Positions 1-8,540 of a stretch of DNA of 64,000 nt are shown piece after piece; position 1 is the stretch's first letter; each line of letters begins with the position of its first letter. The stretch lies in assembly GCF_903853455.1 (NCBI RefSeq), contig NZ_CAINTR010000173.1:1-64000 (forward strand). The letters are read 5' to 3'. A program made the translations under genes and the position numbers. A model generated the notes under the pieces. The model saw nothing but the letters and a program-made list of their open reading frames with translations, did not search any database and was not told the DNA's origin. This DNA comes from an uncultured Magnetospirillum sp. (GTDB lineage: Bacteria > Pseudomonadota > Alphaproteobacteria > Rhodospirillales > Magnetospirillaceae).

Positions 1-33
1 CAAATCCCGATGAGCCGGACTCATCGGGATTTG
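1..33. repeat. perfect 14-bp stem hairpin
   Basis: Arms at 1-14 and 20-33 are exact reverse complements around a five-base loop. There is no T-run on either side, so this is not a clear intrinsic terminator. It lies beside a copy of the multi-hairpin repeat and downstream of the minus-strand diguanylate cyclase gene. Confidence 0.6.
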
Positions 34-44
34 GTTAGGCCCAA

Positions 45-107
45 AGGGCCGCGCGCCTTATGGCGCGGGAGGCAAGGGCGCACAGCGCCCGCCCGCCGCA
101 TGAGGGC
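45..107 (+). repeat. copy C of a multi-hairpin intergenic repeat
   Basis: Shares the order of blocks seen at 9815-9898 (minus), 48402-48469 and 54414-54490: a GGGCC(GG)CGCGC stem, an AGGCAAGG-type spacer, a second GC stem, then GCCCGCCGCATGAGGGC, a variant of the family end GCCCGGCGnnTGAGGGRC. It is the most divergent of the four fuller copies. Confidence 0.55.
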
Positions 108-108
108 G

Positions 109-138
109 GTCCCGGTAATCGGTTGCGATTACCGGGAC
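109..138. terminator. hairpin beyond the diguanylate cyclase stop codon
   Basis: Perfect 13-bp stem (109-121 with 126-138) around a GTTG/CAAC loop, starting 6 bp past the stop of the minus-strand cyclase gene. It lacks a U-tract, so termination is only a suggestion; it could equally be repeat debris or an mRNA-protecting structure. Confidence 0.4.
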
Positions 139-144
139 ATGGTA

Positions 145-2007
145 TCAGTACTCCTTCTTGTTCTCCCACATGGTTTCCTTGAAGCGCACCACGCGGTTAC
201 GGCCGCCGTCCTTGGCCTGATAAAGGGCCACGTCGGCGAACTTCACCGCCTGCCAGAAGGTGTCGCTGTCGGTGGGGAAGTCGGACAAGCCGATGGAGAT
301 GGTCTTGCGGATCACCACCGCGCCGGCCTGAACCGTCATCGCCTCGACGGCGGCGCGGATCTTCTCGGCCACCATGTCGGCGTCGGAGGACGGGGTATCG
401 ACCAAAATGATCAAGAACTCCTCGCCGCCGAAACGGATCACCATGTCGGACGTCCGCACCGACTGGCGCAGAACCTTGGACAGCGCCTTCAGCACGGTGT
501 CGCCGGCGTCGTGGCCATAGGTGTCGTTGACCATCTTGAAGTGGTCGAGGTCGAGCATCATCACGGTCAGGCCCGACTTGCGCCGCTGGACATTGGCCAC
601 CAGGGTGTCCACGTACTCTTCCAGGAAGCGCCGGTTGTTGAGGCCGGTCATGGGATCGCTCAGGCTGGATTCGCGCAACGTCTCCATCAGCCGCTTGGTT
701 TCCAGCACCGGGGCGGCCTCGCGCAGATAGACGTTCACGAACGGGATCTGGCTCAACAGGCGGTCCTGGTTGGCCGTGCTCGTCACCAGTTGCAGCACGT
801 TGCCGACCGAGCCCGACTGGATGATCGGCAGGCAGATGTATTTGGAATCCGTGTCGCCGTCCGGCGGCTGGAAGGCGTAGCAGATGCCCGCATTGGTGAT
901 GCCGTCGACCCGATGGCCGGTCCGCCGCGCGCGGCAGGCTTCGCTGCGCACCAGGATCTGCGGATCGCACCAGCGGCACGACGTGTCCGCCACGCCGTCC
1001 ACGAACAGCGGAACCATCTGGTTCTTGTTGGCGACGATCTCGTAGAGCGAGAAGGTCTTGACCGCGAACTCCTCCTCCAGCATGCGCGCCAACCGCTGGT
1101 GGATCTCGGCCTTGGTCTCGTCTTCCTCGATGGCCTGCTTGAAGCGGGCGGCGCGCGACAGCCCGTCCACCATGTCGATGGTGGCGTTGAGCAGGTTCTC
1201 ATCGACGCTGGGCGTGCGGTTGGTCAGGCGGGCGACACTCTCGCCGATGCGGTTCAGCCCGCTGTCCAGGAAGGCCAGCAAGCGGTTCATGTCGGCGGCG
1301 ATCTGGCCGACCTCGTCCTCGGTCCGCTGCTCCACCTGCCCCTTGAAGTCGCCCCGCAGCGCCCGCTGTACCGCGAATTCCACGTTGAGAGCGGTCGACG
1401 ACACCGGCTGGATGACCCGGCGGATCAGCAGGAAGGTGATGGCGGAGAACAGCGCCACCGTGCCGACGATACCGGCCACGGTGAGCAGCGCCTTGGTCTT
1501 CAGGTCCTCGATGGACATGGACATGGTCACCGCGCCCAGCACCGCGCCTTCCTGAACCTGATGGCATTGCAGACAGTTGGGCGATCCCCGCGTCGAGGCG
1601 ATGAAGGGAATGGTGCCGCGAAACAGGGTGCCTTTGTCGCTTTCCTCGACCCGGTATTGCGGCTTGCCGTCGCGCAGGACCTGCTGCTCGATCTCGTCGC
1701 TGGGCGATTCGCGGCCCAGCCCCTTGCCGAACTGCTCCACCACCAGCGGCGAGCGCACCACCTGCGCCCCGGCCAGTCCCTGGACTTCCATCAACCGCTG
1801 CAGGAAGCTTTCGCGCTTGTCGATCACCCCGTTGATCATCGACTCGGTCAAGTGCACCCGCACGATCTCGGCCGCGGTCCGGATATGCTCGGACGACGAG
1901 GCGATGGAGAACGAGCGAAAGGCGTACAAGTTTATCGCCACCAGCATGATGATCAAGCTGACGGCCATGGCGACGAAGAACATCGTCACCTTCGAATTCA
2001 GACTCAT
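145..2007 (-). CDS. membrane diguanylate cyclase with periplasmic CxxCH (c-type haem) sensor domain and HAMP
   Basis: Predicted to make cyclic di-GMP in response to a periplasmic redox or gas signal. Order: membrane helix (about 8-30), periplasmic domain carrying CLQCH near residues 145-149, second helix (about 170-192), HAMP, a cytoplasmic GAF-like segment with CRWC and two further cysteines (about 344-375), then a GGDEF domain. The active site reads RFGGEEF, and an RTSD just upstream fits an inhibitory I-site, so the cyclase should be active and product-inhibited. The ATG at 2007 is preferred over one 51 bp upstream because a GGGGAAG ribosome site precedes it and the first helix follows directly. 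The CxxCH resembles the haem-PAS (DUF3365/Tll0287-like) sensors of Geobacter chemoreceptors; haem attachment is inference. Monocistronic. Confidence 0.88.
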   Translation of the reverse strand: MSLNSKVTMFFVAMAVSLIIMLVAINLYAFRSFSIASSSEHIRTAAEIVRVHLTESMINGVIDKRESFLQRLMEVQGLAGAQVVRSPLVVEQFGKGLGRESPSDEIEQQVLRDGKPQYRVEESDKGTLFRGTIPFIASTRGSPNCLQCHQVQEGAVLGAVTMSMSIEDLKTKALLTVAGIVGTVALFSAITFLLIRRVIQPVSSTALNVEFAVQRALRGDFKGQVEQRTEDEVGQIAADMNRLLAFLDSGLNRIGESVARLTNRTPSVDENLLNATIDMVDGLSRAARFKQAIEEDETKAEIHQRLARMLEEEFAVKTFSLYEIVANKNQMVPLFVDGVADTSCRWCDPQILVRSEACRARRTGHRVDGITNAGICYAFQPPDGDTDSKYICLPIIQSGSVGNVLQLVTSTANQDRLLSQIPFVNVYLREAAPVLETKRLMETLRESSLSDPMTGLNNRRFLEEYVDTLVANVQRRKSGLTVMMLDLDHFKMVNDTYGHDAGDTVLKALSKVLRQSVRTSDMVIRFGGEEFLIILVDTPSSDADMVAEKIRAAVEAMTVQAGAVVIRKTISIGLSDFPTDSDTFWQAVKFADVALYQAKDGGRNRVVRFKETMWENKKEY

Positions 2008-2190
2008 TATCGACCACTTCCCCACTGCGCGGCGCACCAGACGCCAACGACCCCCCAACCGTCGCCCCGACCCACCGCCATGATATTGTGCATGGCAAAT
2101 GAACCTTTAGAGAACAGTGACAGTATACTAGCCGTCACTTGACGCCGAGGCAATCAGCAGAGCTGCATAGGAGGAAAGCCGAGTTCGCGG

Positions 2191-2550
2191 CTATGGCGCG
2201 GTCGATGCCGAAGCGGCGAATTGGTCGTACGCCTCCAACGCCAGGGCGCCGTACATCAGCGACGGCCCGCCACCCATGTAGACCGACATGGCGATGGTCT
2301 CCATCACCTCCTCGCGGGTGCCGCCCAGTTCGACCACCGCCTTGGCATGGAAGGCGAGACAGCCGTCGCAGCGGGCGGCGATGCCCAATGACAGCGCGAT
2401 CAGTTCCTTGGTCTTGGCGTCCAGCGCTCCAGCGGCGGTGGCTGCCTTGGCCAAGGCGGAAAAGCCCTTCATCACCTCGGGCACGCCGCCCCGCACCTGT
2501 CCCACCATCTTGGACAGGCCGTTGGCCAACTCGTTCCAATCCTTGAGCAT
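2191..2550 (-). CDS. carboxymuconolactone decarboxylase / AhpD-like protein
   Basis: A 119-residue all-helical protein of the AhpD/CMD family. The signature E-x-CDGC-x3-H (residues about 61-68) is the AhpD redox pair with its proton-relay histidine, so an alkylhydroperoxidase or disulfide-reductase role is likelier than lactone decarboxylation, for which no partner genes are present. The start is set by GGAGAGA six bases upstream of ATG 2550. A perfect 34-bp palindrome lies 20 bp upstream, so the gene looks operator-controlled. It appears to be a single-gene unit. Substrate unknown. Confidence 0.85.
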   Translation of the reverse strand: MLKDWNELANGLSKMVGQVRGGVPEVMKGFSALAKAATAAGALDAKTKELIALSLGIAARCDGCLAFHAKAVVELGGTREEVMETIAMSVYMGGGPSLMYGALALEAYDQFAASASTAP

Positions 2551-2570
2551 GTCTCTCTCCGTAACATCAG

Positions 2571-2604
2571 AACCACTACATTCTAATATTAGAATGTAGT
2601 GGTT
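2571..2604. promoter_or_regulatory. perfect 34-bp palindrome, candidate operator of the AhpD-like gene
   Basis: Half-site AACCACTACATTCTAAT is followed by its exact reverse complement with no spacer. The core ATTC-N8-GAAT matches, from memory, the pattern reported for SqrR/BigR-type ArsR persulfide-responsive repressors. It is 20 bp upstream of the AhpD-like start and much more AT-rich than its surroundings, which suits promoter overlap. It could also fold as an RNA hairpin but has no T-tail. Confidence 0.6.
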
Positions 2605-2649
2605 CCTCGAAGAGGTCAAGGCAAGTCGGCGCATGGGGGGATGCAACGA

Positions 2650-2678
2650 GAAGGGCGGAGGCCCAGCCTCCGCCCTTC
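2650..2678 (-). terminator. hairpin downstream of the unknown gene at 2715-3245
   Basis: A perfect 13-bp stem (2650-2662 with 2666-2678) around a three-base loop, 36 bp past the stop codon of the minus-strand gene. No T-run follows, so it may be a weak or factor-assisted terminator. Confidence 0.5.
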
Positions 2679-2714
2679 GTCGCCGACATTGGTGAATGGC
2701 GGCGCGTTCGCCGC

Positions 2715-3245
2715 CTAAAGACTGACTTCGTGCTCGAAATAGTCCTTGTTGCGGATGTCGGCGCCCGACTTGGTGCGGTCGATATAGACCACCCGCCAGT
2801 TCGGCTGCTCCTCCTTGATCCGCCGCGCCACGTTCATGGCCCGGGTGGAATAGAGATTCACGTCGTCGGGCAACACCGTCTCGACGTGGTCGAGGGAGTG
2901 CATCCACGCCACGATCTCGGCCTTCAGGCTGGAGCTGAGCGCCAGCCGCGCCACGTCGGCCTTGGCGTCGTCGCTGTTCCAGACCCCGTCGGTGCCGAAA
3001 TAGCACATCAGGCGGACCCAGATGTTGCGGTCGCCGGATCGGGTCTGGGCCGGTGCGCCCAGCACGGTCATGGCGCGCAGGCGTCCGTTTTCGGCCCGCA
3101 GCGTCTCGATCTCCGCCGCGCCCTCGCGCAGGACGCCGTACAGGCAATTGGCGTCGTGCTGCCCGGTTTCGACGGCTTGGTCCCCGCAGCGGCAGGCCGG
3201 CGCGGGAAAGGAGTGCAAGCGTGAGAGAATGTCGGTGTCAGCCAT
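2715..3245 (-). CDS. hypothetical protein, 176 aa, soluble
   Basis: No family recognised. The N-terminus has CRCGDQ and a third cysteine about 13 residues on (DANCLYG), which could bind a metal. A short helix rich in Glu, Leu and Arg (about 42-60) follows, then a mixed domain of hydrophobic and charged residues with no membrane segment or signal peptide. A purine-rich GGAAGAAGG sits upstream of ATG 3245. It lies 119 bp beyond the end of the hox operon in the same direction and could be read through from it, but nothing in the sequence ties it to hydrogenase. Confidence 0.65.
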   Translation of the reverse strand: MADTDILSRLHSFPAPACRCGDQAVETGQHDANCLYGVLREGAAEIETLRAENGRLRAMTVLGAPAQTRSGDRNIWVRLMCYFGTDGVWNSDDAKADVARLALSSSLKAEIVAWMHSLDHVETVLPDDVNLYSTRAMNVARRIKEEQPNWRVVYIDRTKSGADIRNKDYFEHEVSL

Positions 3246-3364
3246 GGCCCCATACCTTCTTCCAGAATTACGGACCTGCGTTTCGTCGCGCAGAATAGTC
3301 GTTCCCGCTGCCGCCCAGCACCCGCCATCTCCGCCGGACCGCCATGCGCGGAGCGGCCTTGCCG

Positions 3365-3835
3365 TTACCCTCGGGGTTGCGACAGCCAGCGGCAGGTCCA
3401 GGCCAGCGCGTCCTCCAGATTGGCGGTGGCGCCGCCGCTGAGGGGGCTGCCGAGCTCGAACGCTTCGCCGGCGATGGCCAGCAGATGGCAGGGCGGCGGC
3501 GGCTTGGCCCGCACCTCTTCATAGACGTGCAGGACTCCCTGCGGCGACAGGGCGTGGGTGGTGAAGCTGGAATCGCGGGCCGGCGCCACCGCGCTGACGC
3601 CATAGGGGGCGTCCGCCGTCGCGGCGGAGGCGTCCACGAACAGCACCCGCTCCCGCCCGTCCAGGTCGAGGGCATGCTCCACCTGAAGCTGGAAATCGGT
3701 CAGCAGGTCCACCGCCCCCCATTCGGGATGGTCGGGCAGCAGCGCCTCGACCCGGTCCAGCAGCAGCGGCCCCAGGGCGTCGTCGCCGCGCGAGGGGTTG
3801 CCCCAGCCGAAGATCAGGGTGGGAGCGACGGTCAC
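3365..3835 (-). CDS. hoxW: [NiFe] hydrogenase maturation protease HoxW
   Basis: Endopeptidase that removes the C-terminal tail of the hydrogenase large subunit after Ni insertion. The 156-residue protein begins with the family signature GWGNPSRGDDALGP, whose acidic residue binds nickel, followed by a VDAS segment with the second conserved Asp and by THALSP. The start is a GTG at 3835 that overlaps the hoxH stop in a GTGA arrangement, implying translational coupling. Last gene of hoxFUYHW; its substrate should be HoxH, whose tail after the DPCxxCxxH motif is present. No hyp genes for Ni/Fe-CN assembly lie in the window. Confidence 0.92.
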   Translation of the reverse strand: MTVAPTLIFGWGNPSRGDDALGPLLLDRVEALLPDHPEWGAVDLLTDFQLQVEHALDLDGRERVLFVDASAATADAPYGVSAVAPARDSSFTTHALSPQGVLHVYEEVRAKPPPPCHLLAIAGEAFELGSPLSGGATANLEDALAWTCRWLSQPRG

Positions 3836-5319
3836 GACCGGATCTCGCCATCCTCGCCCTTGGTCAGCCGGTGGATCACGGTTCCCCCGGCATCCACCAG
3901 CGACACTTCCAGCGGCATCTTGCCCAGCGCGTGGGTGGCGCAGGACAGGCAGGGGTCGAAGCAGCGGATCGCCACCTCGATGTGATTGAGCAGGCCCTCG
4001 GTCAATTCGCGGCCGCTCAGATACTTCTTGGCCACCTCGCGCACCGCCACGTTCATGGCGGTGTTGTTGTTGGTGGTCGAGACGATCAGGTTGGCGTAGG
4101 TGACCAGATCGTCGTCGTCGACGCGGTAGTGATGGAACAAGGTGCCGCGCGGCGCCTCGATGACGCCGATGCCTTCCGAACGGCGGGGACCGCTGGCGAC
4201 GAGGTCGCGGCCCAGCATGTCGTCGTCCACCAGCAGCGACTTGATGGTCTCGGCGGCGCACAGCATCTCGATCATGCGCGCCCAGTGGAAGGCCAGCGAG
4301 GCATGCTGGGGCTTGCCGTTGCCGTAGGCCTCGAACTCCTTGCGCTCCTCCTCGGCCAGCGGCGTCGGGATGCTGTCGCAATTCTGGATGCGCGCCAGCG
4401 GCCCGACCTTGTACCAGCCGTTTTCATCGCCCAGGGCGGTGATATAGGGGAACTTCATATAGCTCCACGACTTGACGCCCTCGGTCAGAAGGGTGTTGTA
4501 GCCCTGATAGCTGACCTGATCGAAGATGGCCTCGCCATCCTTGTCCTTGGCCCTGAGCGCGCCGTGGTAGAAGTCCAGCTCGCCGCCGGGGCCGACCAGG
4601 CTCATCATGGTGGAGGGCACCAGGCCGAAGCTGTCGTACAGCGCCGCGTTCTGACGGTGCAGCTGCTTGATGATGCGAACCGCGTCGCGGCTCCAGGCGA
4701 CCATCTGGTCGGCATCCTTCAGCAGGTAGTCGCGCTCCTCCGGCGTCAGCGCCTTGTTGACGCCGCCCGGCACCGAGCCGGTGCCGTGGACGCGCTTGCC
4801 CGAGGTGACGCGGATCACCTCCTGGCCGAATTTGCGCAGCAGCACGCCCTTCTTGGCCACGTCCGGGTTGGCGGCGGCGACGCCGACGATGTTGCGCTTG
4901 GCCACGTCGGAGTCGAAACCGAACAGCAGGTCGGGCGAGGACAGGTGGAAGAAATGCAGGGCATGGGATTGCAGCATCTGGCCGTAATGCATCAACCGGC
5001 GGATCTTCTCGGCGGTCGGCGTCAACTGGGCGCCGCCGACGATCATGTCCATGGCCTTGGAGGCGGCGAGATGGTGCGACACCGGGCAGATGCCGCACAG
5101 CCGCTGCACCAGCACCGGCACTTCCCAATAGGGCCGGCCCTCGATGAATTTCTCGAAGCCGCGGAATTCGACGATGTGCAGGCGCACCTGATGCACCTTG
5201 TTGTCGTCGTCCAGCAGGATGGTGACCTTGCCGTGGCCTTCCACCCGCGACACCGGCTCGATCACGATGCGGCGCAGAGTGTCGGGGCTCTTGGCGGTCT
5301 CAAGTTCGAATTGATACAT
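3832..5319 (-). CDS. hoxH: NAD-reducing hydrogenase large subunit HoxH
   Basis: Catalytic Ni-Fe subunit of the soluble bidirectional hydrogenase. At 495 residues it is normal for the family. The N-terminus has IEPVSRVEGHGK, then the L1 motif RLCGICPVSHH, and near the C-terminus the L2 motif DPCLSCATH; together these give the four Ni ligands. About 25 residues follow the final His, the tail HoxW should cleave. The start codon is 19 bp downstream of the hoxY stop. Partners are HoxY for the proximal Fe-S cluster and HoxFU for NAD reduction. No odd features. Confidence 0.96.
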   Translation of the reverse strand: MYQFELETAKSPDTLRRIVIEPVSRVEGHGKVTILLDDDNKVHQVRLHIVEFRGFEKFIEGRPYWEVPVLVQRLCGICPVSHHLAASKAMDMIVGGAQLTPTAEKIRRLMHYGQMLQSHALHFFHLSSPDLLFGFDSDVAKRNIVGVAAANPDVAKKGVLLRKFGQEVIRVTSGKRVHGTGSVPGGVNKALTPEERDYLLKDADQMVAWSRDAVRIIKQLHRQNAALYDSFGLVPSTMMSLVGPGGELDFYHGALRAKDKDGEAIFDQVSYQGYNTLLTEGVKSWSYMKFPYITALGDENGWYKVGPLARIQNCDSIPTPLAEEERKEFEAYGNGKPQHASLAFHWARMIEMLCAAETIKSLLVDDDMLGRDLVASGPRRSEGIGVIEAPRGTLFHHYRVDDDDLVTYANLIVSTTNNNTAMNVAVREVAKKYLSGRELTEGLLNHIEVAIRCFDPCLSCATHALGKMPLEVSLVDAGGTVIHRLTKGEDGEIRS

Positions 5320-5338
5320 GACGTGCGACCCCTTGCGT

Positions 5339-5899
5339 TCAGTCGTAGTGGATCAGGCCATGGCCCAAGGTGGGCGTGCGGCCGGCCAGGAGGTCGGTGA
5401 GGAACTTCCAGATGGCGTCGCCCGAAGGCGGGCAGCCGGGCAGGAAGTAGTCGATCTTGACCACTTCATGCAACGGATGCACCTCATTCAGCAGCAGCGG
5501 GATCTCGGGATCGTTGGGAACGTGGACGCCGCGCCCGGGCTGGGCGTAGACCGCCGCCAGGATGTCGCGGATGTCCAGGCTGTTGCGCTGGGCCGGCAGG
5601 CCGCCGTTGATGGCGCAGGCGCCCATGGCGATCAGGATCTTGCAGTTTTTCCTGAACTCGTGGAGCACATGCACGTTCTCGGCGTTGCAGACCCCGCCCT
5701 CGATGATGCCGATGTCGCAATCGGGGCTGCAATGCTTGATGTCGGTCAGCGGCGAGCGGTCGAATTCGATCAGCTCGATGAGGTCGAGGATGCGCTCGTC
5801 GATGTCGAGAAACGACATGTGACAGCCGAAGCAACCGGCCAGCGAGGTGGTGGCGACCTTGAGCTTGCGCTTGACGGGAGGCGATGCGGTTGCGTTCAT
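5339..5899 (-). CDS. hoxY: NAD-reducing hydrogenase small subunit HoxY
   Basis: Electron-transfer small subunit, 186 residues, without a Tat signal, so the enzyme is cytoplasmic. Cluster ligands are seen in GCFGC near the N-terminus, in GACAINGG and in LPGCPPS, the pattern for the single proximal [4Fe-4S] cluster of group 3d enzymes. ATG 5899 overlaps the hoxU stop by one base. An extra CSPDC and a GGVC segment add cysteines that I do not assign. Confidence 0.94.
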   Translation of the reverse strand: MNATASPPVKRKLKVATTSLAGCFGCHMSFLDIDERILDLIELIEFDRSPLTDIKHCSPDCDIGIIEGGVCNAENVHVLHEFRKNCKILIAMGACAINGGLPAQRNSLDIRDILAAVYAQPGRGVHVPNDPEIPLLLNEVHPLHEVVKIDYFLPGCPPSGDAIWKFLTDLLAGRTPTLGHGLIHYD

Positions 5900-6678
5900 C
5901 AGACCTGCTCCTTCACCGGCGCGTATTGAACGGGATTGTCGCTGATCGGCGCGGTGTCGAAGCGGCGCTGGCCATAGGGCACCTCGAAGCCGTGCCGCTT
6001 GTGCAGGATCACCCCCACCGGGCAGACATTGGCGGCCTTGTCGGTGGCGGCGAGGTTGGTATCGCCGAGCAGGCCGCTTTCGCTGTTGCAGATCAGGTGC
6101 TTGGTGACGCCGCGGCCCGACAGCGAGAAGACGTTCTTCTTGTCGACCTCGGCGCTGGCCCGCACGCACAGCTCGCACAGGATGCAGCGGTTGAAGTCCA
6201 GCAGCACGTCGGGATGCGACGCGTCCACCTCACGCTTGGAGAAATACTGCGGGAAGTGCGGGTCCATGACGCCCAGGTCATAGGCCAGCCCCTGGAGCAT
6301 GCACTTGCCGCTCTTTTCACAGGAGGGACAGAAGTGGTTGCCCTCGACCAGCAGCATCTGCACCAGGGTGCGACGCAAATCCAGCAGCTCGGGGGTGTTG
6401 CTTTCCACATGCTGGTCCGCCTGCGCCGGGGTGGTGCAGGAGGCCGCCGCGCGGCCGGGGATCTTGACGGTCTGGCCGTCCTCGGTGGTGATGGTGCGGG
6501 AATCGATACGCACGGTGCACAGCTTGCACGATCCGTGCGGCTTGAATTCCGGGTGGTAGCAGAGATGGGGGATGTACTTTCCCGCCGTCAGCGCCGCCTG
6601 GATGATGGTCTGTCCCTCCTCGAACGGAATCTCGTCCTCGTCCAGGAAGAAGCTCTTGGTGTCCTGCCCGTTGCTCAT
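5899..6678 (-). CDS. hoxU: NAD-reducing hydrogenase diaphorase subunit HoxU
   Basis: Small diaphorase subunit, 259 residues, related to the N-terminal part of NuoG. It has a plant-type [2Fe-2S] ferredoxin domain (HLCYHPEF, GSCKLC, then CTTP), a His-ligated cluster motif HFCPSCEKSGKC, and a 4Fe ferredoxin motif CILCELC with further cysteines. It relays electrons between HoxF and HoxY. The start overlaps the hoxF stop by four bases (ATGA), so the operon is tightly coupled. Confidence 0.94.
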   Translation of the reverse strand: MSNGQDTKSFFLDEDEIPFEEGQTIIQAALTAGKYIPHLCYHPEFKPHGSCKLCTVRIDSRTITTEDGQTVKIPGRAAASCTTPAQADQHVESNTPELLDLRRTLVQMLLVEGNHFCPSCEKSGKCMLQGLAYDLGVMDPHFPQYFSKREVDASHPDVLLDFNRCILCELCVRASAEVDKKNVFSLSGRGVTKHLICNSESGLLGDTNLAATDKAANVCPVGVILHKRHGFEVPYGQRRFDTAPISDNPVQYAPVKEQV

Positions 6679-8540
6679 ACCGGGTCCCCCGCCTTTGTGC
6701 CGATGCCGGACTTCGACTTACGGTGTGCGATATGGAAGTGTGCGCCGGGATCGTCGCGGCCGGTGACCTCGCGCATCTTGGACAGCGCCTTGTCCAGATC
6801 GAAGGCCGGCTCGAAATCACGGACGTTCAGCCGCAGCTCGTAGGAGGGGCGGAACTTCTGCAAGGTATCGGAGACGCAATTGCCGGCGGTCTGGCCCAGG
6901 CCACAATGGCTGGCGACCTTCAGCGTGCGGATGATGCGCCAGATGTCGTTGATGTCGTACTCGCCGCCATGGCCTTCATGGATCTTATCCATGGCGTTGG
7001 CCAGCAAGGTGGTGCCCACCCGGCACGGCGTACAGAAGCCGCAGCTTTCATCGACGAAGAAGTGGGCGAAGTTGCGCGCCACCTCGAAGATGTCGCGGCT
7101 GTTGTCGAAGATCATGAACGAGCCGCCGGTGGGGATGTCCTCGAAGGCGATGCGGCGGCCGAACTCGCTGGGGGCGATGCACAGGCCCGAGGCGCCGGCG
7201 ATCTGGCAGGCCTGGGTGTCCCGCGCGCCGCAATCGGCCAGGACCTGCGCCACCGTCACCCCGTAGGGATATTCGTAGATGCCGGGCCGGGCGCAATCGC
7301 CGGAGATGGACAGAACCTTGGTTCCGGCCGATTTGGCGGTGCCCAGCCCCTTGTACCAGGCGGCGCCCTTGGCGGCGATCAGCGCCGCCGAGGCCAGGGT
7401 TTCCACGTTGTTGACCGCGGTGGGCTGGCCGAGATAGCCGCTGGTCACCGGGAAGGGCGGGCGCTTGCGCGGCACGCCGCGTTTGCCTTCCAGCGATTCC
7501 AGCAAAGCCGTCTCCTCGCCGCAGATATAGGCGCCGGCCCCCATGTGGATTTCCACGTCAAAATCGAAGCCGATCTGGCCGAGGATGCTCTTGCCCAGCA
7601 GGTTGGCGGCGCGGCGACGCTCCAGCACCGCGTTGAGCGGCTCCAGCAGGTAGCGGTACTCGCCACGCAGATAGACCAGCCCCGTCTTGGCGCCGATGAC
7701 GTAGCCGGCGATGGTCATGCCCTCGAACACCAGATCGGCGTACGAGGACAACAGCACCCGGTCCTTGAAGGTGCCCGGCTCGCCCTCGTCGGCGTTGCAG
7801 ACCACGTAATGGGCCGGATTGGCGCCGCTGCCGATGGCGTTGCGGCAGAAATCCCATTTCTGGCCGGTGGAGAAACCGGCGCCGCCGCGACCGCGCAGGC
7901 CGGAGGCCTTGACCGCGTCGAGCACCTCTTGCGGGCTTTTCAAGGCGCGCAGCGCGTCGCCGGGGGCCAGGTCGTGGCTGAGCAGGGCATCCTTGCGGCG
8001 GATGTTGTCCTCCACCGCGAAGTATTCCGCCGGCCACTGGTCCAGCGGCGTCTTATGGCGGATGAGATCGACGATCGTGTCGACCCGGTCCGCCGTCAAG
8101 CGGGTGACAGGGCGGTAGTTGACCAGGATCGCCGGTCCCTGGTCGCACATGCCGGTGCACGACGTGGTATCGACGCTGACCAGCCCGTCCTCGGACACGT
8201 CGCCCGGCTTCAGCCACAGCTTCTTGCACATGCGGGCCATCAGATCGACGCTGCCCAGCATGCGGTCGGTGATGTTGTCGCTCCACAGCACGCGGTAGGC
8301 GCCCAGCGCTTCGGTGTGGAAGAAGTGGTAGAAGCCCGCCACCCCCTCGACCCGCGCCCGCGGCAGCTTGGTGCCCTCGGCGATGGCGGTCAGAACGGAG
8401 GGAGACAACCAGCCCAGGTCGTCCTGGACCTCACGCAGGATTTGCATCAAGCGTGCGGCATCGTGGCCGTGACGCGAGAGGACGGCCTCGATGGCGCCTT
8501 TTTCACCGGCATCACCGCCGCTGGAATTCGCAGTCCGCAT
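6675..8540 (-). CDS. hoxF: NAD-reducing hydrogenase diaphorase subunit HoxF (NuoE-NuoF fusion)
   Basis: FMN- and NAD-binding diaphorase. Residues about 15-150 are NuoE-like and the rest NuoF-like. The NuoF part shows GLRGRGGAGFSTGQKW and CNADEGEPGTFKDR for NADH/FMN, then GAGAYICGEETALLES, and ends with the 4Fe motif SCGFCTPCRVG plus a late Cys. In the NuoE-like part I see the second cysteine pair (SCTGMC) but SDNITD where the first C-x4-C pair normally is, so this [2Fe-2S] site may be altered or absent; I believe this is common in HoxF. ATG 8540 is chosen over a GTG 15 bp upstream because GGGGAG lies eight bases before it. First gene of the operon. Confidence 0.94.
   Translation of the reverse strand: MRTANSSGGDAGEKGAIEAVLSRHGHDAARLMQILREVQDDLGWLSPSVLTAIAEGTKLPRARVEGVAGFYHFFHTEALGAYRVLWSDNITDRMLGSVDLMARMCKKLWLKPGDVSEDGLVSVDTTSCTGMCDQGPAILVNYRPVTRLTADRVDTIVDLIRHKTPLDQWPAEYFAVEDNIRRKDALLSHDLAPGDALRALKSPQEVLDAVKASGLRGRGGAGFSTGQKWDFCRNAIGSGANPAHYVVCNADEGEPGTFKDRVLLSSYADLVFEGMTIAGYVIGAKTGLVYLRGEYRYLLEPLNAVLERRRAANLLGKSILGQIGFDFDVEIHMGAGAYICGEETALLESLEGKRGVPRKRPPFPVTSGYLGQPTAVNNVETLASAALIAAKGAAWYKGLGTAKSAGTKVLSISGDCARPGIYEYPYGVTVAQVLADCGARDTQACQIAGASGLCIAPSEFGRRIAFEDIPTGGSFMIFDNSRDIFEVARNFAHFFVDESCGFCTPCRVGTTLLANAMDKIHEGHGGEYDINDIWRIIRTLKVASHCGLGQTAGNCVSDTLQKFRPSYELRLNVRDFEPAFDLDKALSKMREVTGRDDPGAHFHIAHRKSKSGIGTKAGDPV

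Noticed and set aside
10..2142. Long plus-strand open frame opposite the diguanylate cyclase gene
   Set aside because: It is the antisense frame of a clearly conserved GGDEF protein; its product is His/Arg/Gln-rich with no recognisable domain. The same applies to the long frames opposite hoxF, hoxH, tex, cheA and the hybrid kinase.
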